The notes beneath the pieces are model-generated. The model was not told the origin of the DNA. It saw only the letters and a list, made by a program, of their open reading frames with translations, and did not search any database. DNA of 5,504 bases from positions 1 to 5,504 of the forward strand of contig JARHYY010000060.1 of the NCBI GenBank assembly GCA_029258405.1. The letters are read 5' to 3'. The translations under genes were made by a program, and so were the position numbers. The DNA comes from Helicobacteraceae bacterium (GTDB lineage Bacteria > Campylobacterota > Campylobacteria > Campylobacterales > Helicobacteraceae). Numbering within the stretch: position 1 is the first letter of the stretch; every line of letters starts with the position of its first letter. This document shows, piece by piece, positions 1 through 5,161 of this stretch.

Positions 1-114
1 ATATCTTATAATGTTATAGACATTATTGAGCTCTTACTACCTAAGAGTATAGAACTCGTATTTAAGCAACAAATTCATATAAAAGATAAGAAGTCATATA
101 AACTGATAATATAG
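1..114 (+). CDS. Possible C-terminal end of an unidentified gene (left edge)
   Basis: The first plus-strand frame is open from base 1 to a TAG at 112-114, giving 37 residues that end in KDKKSYKLII. The other two plus frames stop within the first 18 bases. The composition (several Leu, Ile and Lys, with a segment DIIELLLPKSIELVF) would suit the end of a real protein. An open run this long in DNA this AT-rich is only mildly unlikely by chance. I do not recognise the family. It could equally be non-coding; the sequence to the left of the window would decide. Confidence 0.25.
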   Translation: MSYNVIDIIELLLPKSIELVFKQQIHIKDKKSYKLII

Positions 115-495
115 AGTATTTAAGATATATAAATAGAGAGCTCTTAAATCTCTTATCTTTATTGTAGAAGACATAAGCATGAGATCTTTTATAATAAGAA
201 CAATAACTTTTTGAGTTGTTGTATTGAATTATAGGAATGCAACAAGAGCAATAAAAGATTATTATAAGAGTGCATATTAAAAAACCTTAAAAAGAGCTAG
301 TAGGTTTTATGAATAAAGAATGCAATAATGTAAGTAATTAATCTCTATATATAAAAGATTCTTTGTTTAGGCAAAAATGATAATTTAAAAGCAATGGCAA
401 GGCTATGTGCTGTAAGCTTGCTTGGAGATAACATCAAAAAGTTACCTATCTCGCTAAAAAGTGGGAGTGATTCAAGGCTTATGGTGGTTATACTT
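115..495. other. Gene-poor AT-rich stretch with small hairpins
   Basis: No recognisable gene lies here. Visible structures are a 10-bp inverted repeat with arms at 216-225 and 236-245 (one G-T pair), an AAAACCT/AGGTTTT pair at 281-287 and 302-308, and a GAGATA/TATCTC pair at 425-430 and 447-452. None has the GC-rich stem of a strong terminator. An open frame at 355-525 is listed separately. The stretch looks like intergenic or decayed sequence downstream of the minus-strand chemoreceptor. Confidence 0.5.
281..308 (-). terminator. Weak candidate terminator for the chemoreceptor gene
   Basis: Read on the minus strand, AAAACCT is followed 14 bases later by AGGTTTT, and the run continues to TTTTTT. 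This is a hairpin of about 7 bp with a U-rich end. Only two of its pairs are G-C, and it lies about 190 bases past the chemoreceptor stop codon, so it would be a weak terminator at best. No better hairpin was found closer to the stop. Confidence 0.2.
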
Positions 496-525
496 TTAAA
501 ACTTATGCTTTTTAGAATCTTCTAA
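355..525 (+). other. Unrecognised 57-codon open stretch, possible gene remnant
   Basis: After a TAA at 352-354 this frame stays open to a TAA ending at 525. The middle reads as credible protein (MARLCAVSLLGDNIKKLP from the ATG at 394), and local GC content is higher than in the flanking 350 bases. There is no Shine-Dalgarno sequence before that ATG, and the end overlaps the 3' end of the minus-strand chemoreceptor gene. The opposite strand is also open over much of the same stretch, so the coding direction is uncertain. I cannot assign a family. A decayed fragment of an older gene is a possible reading. Confidence 0.2.
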
Positions 526-2505
526 AATATCTGTTACAATACTCTGTATATCCTGTGCTATGGTATCTGTTTGGTTTGCTATTTGAGCATTTTGTTTTGT
601 TATTTCTTCAAGTTGTGTTGTTATATTAGATATATGAGCAATATCTTTTGTTTGCTCTTTAATAGAATGTGCCATTTCATTCACTGAATTAATAAGGGCA
701 TTAGCATTGCCCTCAATTTCACTTAATGATTTATTTGTTCTTTCGGCAAGCTGCCTTACTTCATCTGCTACTACAGCAAAACCTCTACCATATTCTCCAG
801 CCCTAGCTGCTTCTATGGCGGCATTGAGAGCTAGTAGGTTGGTTTGGTCTGCAATATCTTTAATGATATTGATCATTGATTTAATTTCATCAGTTTCTCT
901 TGTGAGGTCATTCATAGATTGGGAAACATTTTGCATAGAATTACTTACTTGCTCTACTGATTGAGTGTTTTCTGTAAGAGAATCTACTTGTTGTTGTGAT
1001 GTTTTGATGAGGTTTTGTACCATATTAAAGAGATTGCTTGCATTGCTGTCGAGGTTTTTAGCGATATTACTTGAATTATTTAACATTTGGGAGATACTTG
1101 TACCCAAAGAATTAATATTTTCTGCCATTTCAAGGATTCTACCATGTAGGTTTTCTGTGTTTGCTCTTGTGGTGTAATCATTTTGCGAATAAGTATTAAG
1201 TGTGTGTGAGATGCTTGCAATGTTGCTCTCAAGAATCTCAAGTAAACTGTTGATGATATTTTTTAGTTCATTTAATTGTGGTGAAGTGGTGTTTGATGTT
1301 ATGATGTTATTAAATACTCCATGTTTTGCCTTGTTGGTGATATGAAGGACTTCATCGATGAATTTTTTATCATCTTCAATGTTTTTTTGTGTTAATGCAA
1401 TGTTAGCATTAATTTGTTGTGCCATTCTGCCTAATTCATCTTTAGAGTGCAGTTTAATGAGCTCTATATTATTATTTTTATGGTTGATGTAAGCAAAAAA
1501 TGATTCTAAACCTTTTTCTATAATATCAATAGGCTTAAGAGATTTTTGCAACACAAGATAAATGATAATGGTTGAGGAAAAGCTGATGATAATTAATACA
1601 ATTATACCTAGTGCAAGCCCTTTATATGAGTCTTGTTCAACTTTATCCATCGCTTCAGCTGCACATATAGAATACGATATGCTATTTTTCTCAACATGAT
1701 TGCATACCCCTAATCTTTTTATGCCTGTATCTATTGGAATATATTCAAAGGGTTGCATATTGCCCTTTTCACGAGATTGTTGAATAAATTTTTGCGTACT
1801 TTCTGTAACATGCAAAAAAGGTACATTTTTGTCTGAAGATACAAAAACTTTTTGTTCCTCATCAAATCCAAAAATCCTTGAGGGCATTTTTTCAAATTGT
1901 TTTTGCAGGTTTAATAATGGAGTATCTATAGAGAGCACTCCAAGAACTTTTCCATTTTTTACCAAAGGAATAGAAAATGTAAATGTTGGCAATTTGGTTA
2001 CAAAATCTTCATATACAGGAGTCATAATCGCAGCATTATTTTTTACAGCACTCTGATACCAACCTCGTGTTCTTGAATCAAATTCTTCTACCTTTCCTGT
2101 GCCTTTTCCATAAGTCCTAAAGGTAACTTTTGCAGCATCAGATTCTATATCGCTTACAATCATGCTACCATCAGCAACACCTATATAAGCAGCTAAATGT
2201 GCCCCGCCAAGCTTAAACCCATGCAACAAAGGACCAACATTAGTAGCCAAAGCTTCTGTAGAGCTTAATTGATCTTCAGGTAGAGTAAGGATATATTGTG
2301 CCATTAATTCTATTGAATCTATTCTATCTTGGCTAAACATATCAGCCGCTAAACTTGTCATTTGAACATAATCAATTTCAGCTTGTGTAGATTTTTCAAA
2401 TAAATTATTTTTGTTGGTGATTATGTTAAATGTTTGCAATATGGCAAAGCCTATAAGCATAATAACAGTAACGACGATAGGTATTTTTAATTTGATGCTA
2501 TTCAT
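496..2505 (-). CDS. Methyl-accepting chemotaxis protein with dCache sensor (TlpA/TlpC-like)
   Basis: This is an inner-membrane chemoreceptor of 669 residues that senses a periplasmic ligand and controls the CheA/CheW kinase complex. The start is the ATG at 2505, preceded by AGGAG (2510-2514); an adjacent upstream TTG (2506-2508) is too close to that site. In order: TM helix about 8-29; periplasmic dCache-type domain about 35-290, with the family pattern RTRGWY (145-150), PVY (163-165) and a GVLSID strand (189-194); TM helix about 297-319; HAMP region about 320-375; helical linker; and a cytoplasmic signalling domain whose tip spans about 552-590 (NLLALNAAIEAARAGE, then GRGFAVVADEVRQLAER). Length and layout match H. 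pylori TlpA and TlpC, which are about 670 residues. There is no CheR-tethering pentapeptide at the C-terminus (ends KKHKF). The R-x-W-Y pattern with a later Y and D partly resembles amino-acid-binding dCache domains, but the ligand cannot be assigned. The gene is monocistronic and divergent from the phosphonate genes. Confidence 0.95.
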   Translation of the reverse strand: MNSIKLKIPIVVTVIMLIGFAILQTFNIITNKNNLFEKSTQAEIDYVQMTSLAADMFSQDRIDSIELMAQYILTLPEDQLSSTEALATNVGPLLHGFKLGGAHLAAYIGVADGSMIVSDIESDAAKVTFRTYGKGTGKVEEFDSRTRGWYQSAVKNNAAIMTPVYEDFVTKLPTFTFSIPLVKNGKVLGVLSIDTPLLNLQKQFEKMPSRIFGFDEEQKVFVSSDKNVPFLHVTESTQKFIQQSREKGNMQPFEYIPIDTGIKRLGVCNHVEKNSISYSICAAEAMDKVEQDSYKGLALGIIVLIIISFSSTIIIYLVLQKSLKPIDIIEKGLESFFAYINHKNNNIELIKLHSKDELGRMAQQINANIALTQKNIEDDKKFIDEVLHITNKAKHGVFNNIITSNTTSPQLNELKNIINSLLEILESNIASISHTLNTYSQNDYTTRANTENLHGRILEMAENINSLGTSISQMLNNSSNIAKNLDSNASNLFNMVQNLIKTSQQQVDSLTENTQSVEQVSNSMQNVSQSMNDLTRETDEIKSMINIIKDIADQTNLLALNAAIEAARAGEYGRGFAVVADEVRQLAERTNKSLSEIEGNANALINSVNEMAHSIKEQTKDIAHISNITTQLEEITKQNAQIANQTDTIAQDIQSIVTDILEDSKKHKF

Positions 2506-2556
2506 CAAACTCCTTTCAAATTTTTTATAACTATTTTTAGGATACCCATAAGGTGA

Positions 2557-2562
2557 ATTATA
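2557..2562 (-). promoter_or_regulatory. Candidate -10 box of the chemoreceptor promoter
   Basis: On the minus strand these bases read TATAAT, about 52 bases upstream of the chemoreceptor ATG. Transcription would start near 2550 and leave a leader of about 45 nt. The -35 position has no good TTGACA, which is usual for epsilonproteobacterial sigma-70 promoters. An imperfect inverted repeat (AGGATA at 2539-2544, TATCCT at 2570-2575) is centred on this box and could be an operator. Confidence 0.45.
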
Positions 2563-2683
2563 AAGGCAATATCCTTAAATAATAATGAATTAATATTTAA
2601 ATAATTTTTTGATTCATCATGAAATTAAGTTATATATATTATAAAAGAATTTAAAATATGTTAAAATAGATGCAAATTTTGTT

Positions 2684-2689
2684 TATAAT
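2684..2689 (+). promoter_or_regulatory. Candidate -10 box of the phosphonate operon promoter
   Basis: A perfect TATAAT lies in an A/T-rich upstream region with T and A runs and only a weak -35 (TTAAAA at 2661-2666, 17 bp spacing). Transcription would begin near 2695, about 25 nt before the leader ORF ATG at 2720 and about 62 nt before the mutase ATG at 2757. It would drive the mutase fusion and the methyltransferase gene together. Confidence 0.5.
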
Positions 2690-2719
2690 TATAGCATTTG
2701 TTTTTTAGGAGAGTCATTA

Positions 2720-2764
2720 ATGAATAAGTATTGCCGTAAAAATAAGGTGTGTGTTTATGTGTAA
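2720..2764 (+). CDS. 14-codon leader ORF overlapping the mutase start
   Basis: An ATG at 2720 follows AGGAGAG (2707-2713) at an ideal 6-nt spacing and encodes MNKYCRKNKVCVYV before a TAA at 2762-2764. It overlaps the mutase ATG (2757) by 8 bases in another frame. The mutase ATG itself has only a weak AAGG (2744-2747), 9 nt away. Translation may therefore depend on coupling from this leader. Alternatively, ATG 2720 may be the ancestral mutase start, cut off by a small indel between about 2747 and 2775: its end KVCVYV resembles the QVVYVAMAADL that opens the mutase fusion, and the bases TGTTTATGT recur at 2752-2760 and 2777-2785, 25 bp apart. No function as a peptide is claimed. Confidence 0.35.
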   Translation: MNKYCRKNKVCVYV

Positions 2765-3551
2765 TGCTCCACAAGTTGTTTATGTTGCTATGGCTGCAGA
2801 CTTAATCCATCCGGGACATATTAATATTTTAAAAATTGCAAGAAAATATGCTGATAGCATTAGTGGTGAATTGGTGCTAGGTTTGCTTACGGATCGCGCT
2901 ATTGCTTCATATAAGCGATTGCCTTATATGAGCTATCATCAGCGATATGAAGTAGTAAGCCATCTTAAAGAAATAGATAGGGTAATTGCACAAGAAACTT
3001 TAAGCTATGAACATAATATTCGTATGCTTAAACCGAGATATGTTATCCATGGTGATGATTGGAAGCAAGGACCACAAAGTGCTGTACGACAAAATGTAAT
3101 TGATACCTTAAATGAGCTTGGTTGCGGGGAATTGCTTGAGCCAAATTATACAGAGGGTATATCTTCTACACAGTTAAACGCTGATGCTAGGGCGATTGGC
3201 ATTAGCACAAATGCAAGGCTTTCACTCTTGAGGCGTCTTATTAAAGCTAAAGCTCCATTACGAATCTGTGAGGCTCATTCTGCTATCTCTGCTTTGGTTG
3301 TAGAAAATGCTTATTTTATTAATAATAATGGCATGCGATTTGAGTTTGATGGCTTTTGGAGTTCTAGCCTTACAGATTCTACAAGTCGTGGCAAACCAGA
3401 TATTGAAGCAGTAGAGCTTGCAAGCCGACTGAATACCATTAATGAAATTTTTGAAGTAACCTCTAAGCCGCTTATTTATGATGCTGATACCGGCGGCAAG
3501 ATAGAACATTTTGTTTTTGCTATAAGGAGTTTGGAGCGCACAGGAGTATGA
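2757..3551 (+). CDS. 5' part of the fusion: cytidylyltransferase domain plus N-terminal mutase half
   Basis: This is the protein actually expected if the TGA at 3549-3551 terminates translation: 264 residues ending LERTGV. It contains the whole nucleotidyltransferase domain, with HPGH (18-21), the segment around RLPYMSYHQR (55-64), HGDDW (98-102) and ISST (135-138), so that activity could survive alone. The mutase portion is cut after its fourth conserved segment (FWSSSLTDS and DADTGG are present; the EDK loop, Arg316 and His347 are lost), so mutase activity should be absent and the exposed half-barrel may be unstable. The substrate of the transferase domain, perhaps a phosphonate such as aminoethyl- or hydroxyethylphosphonate, is inferred from the fusion partner only. 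Confidence 0.75.
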   Translation: MCNAPQVVYVAMAADLIHPGHINILKIARKYADSISGELVLGLLTDRAIASYKRLPYMSYHQRYEVVSHLKEIDRVIAQETLSYEHNIRMLKPRYVIHGDDWKQGPQSAVRQNVIDTLNELGCGELLEPNYTEGISSTQLNADARAIGISTNARLSLLRRLIKAKAPLRICEAHSAISALVVENAYFINNNGMRFEFDGFWSSSLTDSTSRGKPDIEAVELASRLNTINEIFEVTSKPLIYDADTGGKIEHFVFAIRSLERTGV

Positions 3552-4088
3552 GCAGTTATTATTGAAGATAAAACAGGGCTTAAGAAAAATTCTCTTTTAG
3601 GTAATGATGTAAAACAAGCACAAGAAGATATTCAATACTTTTGCGATAAAATTACTGCTGGTAAAAAAGCACAAATAACAAAAGATTTTATGATCATTGC
3701 TCGTATTGAATCGCTTATTTTAGACAAAGGGCAAGATGATGCATTAAATAGAGCCTTTGCTTATATTAATGCAGGAGCTGATGGCATTATGATACACTCA
3801 AGAAAGAAAAGCCCTGATGAAATATTATCTTTTATCGCTTCTTTTAGAGCAAAAGATTCTCAAACACCTATTATAGTTGTGCCCACAAGTTTTAATACCA
3901 TAAAAGCAAAAGAACTAGGAGATGCTGGAGCAAATATTATCATTTATGCAAATCATCTCTTGAGAGCATCTTTTGTGGCTATGAGCAAGGTTGCCTCTGG
4001 GATTTTGGAATTTGACAGGAGCAAAGAAATAGAAACGCAATGTATGAGCATAAAAGATATTCTTGCATTGATACCCGGAACAATATAG
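3552..4088 (+). pseudogene. 3' part of the fusion: C-terminal half of PEP mutase
   Basis: This is 178 codons open directly after the TGA and in the same frame. It carries AVIIEDKTGLKKNS, IIARIES (residues 313-319 of the joined protein), GADGIMIHSRK (340-350) and YANHLLRASF, all standard for PEP mutase. The first in-frame ATG is at 3690, with no Shine-Dalgarno sequence before it; a product from there (132 residues) would lack the EDK loop. No GTG or TTG start lies between 3552 and 3690. An independent protein is therefore unlikely, and the stretch is best read as the severed tail of the upstream gene. The lack of further stops or frameshifts points to a recent event or to readthrough. Confidence 0.8.
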
Positions 4089-4092
4089 GAGG
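4087..4092 (+). promoter_or_regulatory. Strong ribosome binding site of the methyltransferase gene
   Basis: A full AGGAGG lies 5 nt before ATG 4098 and overlaps the mutase stop codon TAG (4086-4088). It is the strongest such site in the window. It fixes the methyltransferase start and suggests translation independent of whether ribosomes finish the interrupted mutase gene, although a premature stop 540 nt upstream could still cause polarity. Confidence 0.8.
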
Positions 4093-4097
4093 ATAGA

Positions 4098-4958
4098 ATG
4101 CACAAAGAAAAGGTCATCATTTTTGGTGCAGGAAATTGTGGGAGACTAATAGCTAACAAACTTTTGCAACAGCCACATGTAAGGCTTTTGGGTTTTGTGG
4201 ATAATGATTCTTCAAAGCAAGGAATCACATTAGAGCTATCGGGGGGGGGCAGAATTATGGTATATGCATCTTCTATGCTTAAAAGAATGGAATATGATAG
4301 AATTATTATAGGTACATTTACAGGGCTTGATGAAATAGGCGAGCAGCTTATAGCAATGGGTATTGAGCAAGCAAAGATTGATGTGAGCTATATTGAGTTA
4401 AGCGTAAAAGCTCGCATCGCTTTTTTGCAAGATTTTGCAAAAATCTCACAACATTTAGGGGGCAATGTTGCCTCTCTTGGTGTTTATAGAGGTGATTTTG
4501 CAAGATATATTAATGAAAGTTTTAGAGATAAAGTTTTATATCTTTTTGATACCTTTGAGGGCTTTTCTCAAGAAGATGTGCAAAAAGATACTGATATGGC
4601 AAAGTGTTTAGGTGCAAAGCATTTTGCAAATACGAGCGTTGAATTGGTGCTTAGCAAAATGCCTTATCCTGAGCAATGTATAATAAAAAAAGGTTGGTTT
4701 CCGCAAAGTGCAAAGGACTTAGAGCATGAGAGCTTTTGTTTTGTGAATTTGGATTGTGATTTGTATGAACCAATTTTAGCCGGGTTAAGATTTTTTTATC
4801 CTAAGATGGTAAGTAAGGGGGTAATTTTAGTGCATGAATATTTTTTTTGTGGTTATGTAGGGGTTAGAGAAGCCGTAGAAGAATTTATTCAAGATAATAA
4901 ATATGTACATAAAATGCCAATAGGCGATAATTTGAGCATGGCAATTATTAAGTCATAA
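4098..4958 (+). CDS. TylF/MycF-type SAM-dependent methyltransferase with N-terminal Rossmann-like domain
   Basis: The 286-residue product has two parts. Residues 1 to about 100 resemble the nucleotide-binding N-terminus of PglD-like sugar enzymes: VIIFGAGNCGRLIANKL (6-22) with GxGxxG, then GFVDND (32-37). Residues about 105-286 match the TylF/MycF/NovP O-methyltransferase family: GVYRGDFA (128-135, SAM site), YLFDTFEGF (148-156), FVNLDCDLYEP (215-225) and VHEYF (245-249). Such enzymes methylate sugar or secondary-metabolite hydroxyls, usually with a divalent metal. Two positions look unusual from memory: Ser126 where relatives usually have Glu before GV, and Glu247 where His-Asp or Asp-Asp is usual. 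The start is set by AGGAGG at 4087-4092, and the gene shares an operon with the mutase fusion 9 bp upstream. A G9 tract (4241-4249) encodes part of Ser48-Gly51 in a loop of the first domain and is in frame as sequenced, so the gene is ON. Phosphonate, glycan or lipid are all possible acceptors; none is shown. Confidence 0.85.
   Translation: MHKEKVIIFGAGNCGRLIANKLLQQPHVRLLGFVDNDSSKQGITLELSGGGRIMVYASSMLKRMEYDRIIIGTFTGLDEIGEQLIAMGIEQAKIDVSYIELSVKARIAFLQDFAKISQHLGGNVASLGVYRGDFARYINESFRDKVLYLFDTFEGFSQEDVQKDTDMAKCLGAKHFANTSVELVLSKMPYPEQCIIKKGWFPQSAKDLEHESFCFVNLDCDLYEPILAGLRFFYPKMVSKGVILVHEYFFCGYVGVREAVEEFIQDNKYVHKMPIGDNLSMAIIKS
4241..4249 (+). repeat. Nine-G homopolymer, probable phase-variation switch
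   Basis: Nine consecutive G residues lie inside the methyltransferase gene, about 145 bases from its start, in a genome where G runs are otherwise rare. With nine the frame is open. With ten, a TAA at 4280-4282 (present coordinates) ends the protein at 61 residues; with eight, a TAG at 4309-4311 ends it at 70. Slipped-strand changes in such tracts switch surface genes on and off in Helicobacter and Campylobacter. Confidence 0.85.
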
Positions 4959-5161
4959 ATAAAATTACCTTTAAATCCTCTTATATGAAGATGAAGTAAC
5001 ATTCTGCTTGCTAAGATGAGATTTAAAATGTTGTATAATATAAATATGATTTACATCATTAATATTTTGTTGTTTTAGTGTTTGTTTGTAAAATTTTAAT
5101 CAAATATTAATATTTAAAATATATAATATCAGATGATAAAAATTATTAATTAGAGGGTAAT
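4959..5161 (+). promoter_or_regulatory. Intergenic region with candidate cfa promoters
   Basis: This 203-bp A/T-rich gap separates the methyltransferase and cfa genes. A TATAAT at 5122-5127 would start transcription near 5134, about 28 nt before the cfa ATG, and is the best promoter candidate. A second TATAAT lies at 5034-5039, followed by a small dyad (ATGAT 5046-5050, ATCAT 5055-5059). No terminator hairpin with a T run is visible after the methyltransferase stop, so some read-through into cfa is possible. Confidence 0.45.

Larger units (their letters stand above)
2757..4088 (+). pseudogene. Cytidylyltransferase-phosphoenolpyruvate mutase fusion, interrupted by an in-frame TGA
   Basis: Read through, this is a 443-residue cytoplasmic protein with two domains. 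Residues about 6-150 form a nucleotidyltransferase domain (YVAMAADLIHPGH with the HxGH motif at 18-21; ISST at 135-138) of the kind that activates phosphonates or alcohols with CTP. Residues about 165-443 form a PEP mutase barrel of the isocitrate lyase superfamily, which converts PEP to phosphonopyruvate, the first step to C-P compounds. By alignment from memory to the Mytilus enzyme, the catalytic set is intact: W201, S203, D215, D242 and D244 (metal), E270, N278, S279, R316 and H347. EDKTGLKKNS (270-279) is the mutase signature loop. Codon 265 is TGA (3549-3551); relatives usually read GVSAVIIEDK here, so Ser TCA changed to TGA is the simplest cause. Both halves are in one frame with no other lesion. 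The gene is first in an operon, 9 bp before the methyltransferase gene. The start is ATG 2757; GTG 2751 is also possible. The family role is usually called aepX or pepM. Confidence 0.85.

Noticed and set aside
31..47. CTCTTA/TAAGAG hairpin as a terminator
   Set aside because: The stem is only 6 bp and no T run follows.
707..2056. Plus-strand open frames opposite the chemoreceptor (707-964, 965-1177, 1829-2056)
   Set aside because: They are antisense shadows of a strong, motif-rich gene and have no family features.
2506..2508. TTG as the start of the chemoreceptor
   Set aside because: It is 1 nt from AGGAG; the adjacent ATG at 2505 has proper spacing.
3549..3551. TGA as a selenocysteine codon in PEP mutase
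   Set aside because: The position is normally Ser and not catalytic, and I see no convincing SECIS-like hairpin directly downstream.
3548..3565. Stop-start restart at ATG 3548, overlapping the TGA
   Set aside because: AGGAG is only 1 nt away and the frame ends after five codons at a TGA (3563-3565), so it cannot express the mutase tail.
3690..4088. A separate 132-residue gene starting at ATG 3690
   Set aside because: It is in frame with the upstream fragment, has no ribosome binding site, starts mid-barrel and lacks the EDK loop; it is the tail of the interrupted mutase.
3258..4228. Minus-strand open frames within the mutase and methyltransferase genes
   Set aside because: They lie opposite conserved coding sequence and show no recognisable domain or ribosome site.
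4970..5027. TTTAAATC/GATTTAAA inverted repeat as terminator of the methyltransferase gene
   Set aside because: The arms are 42 nt apart, AT-rich and not followed by a T run.
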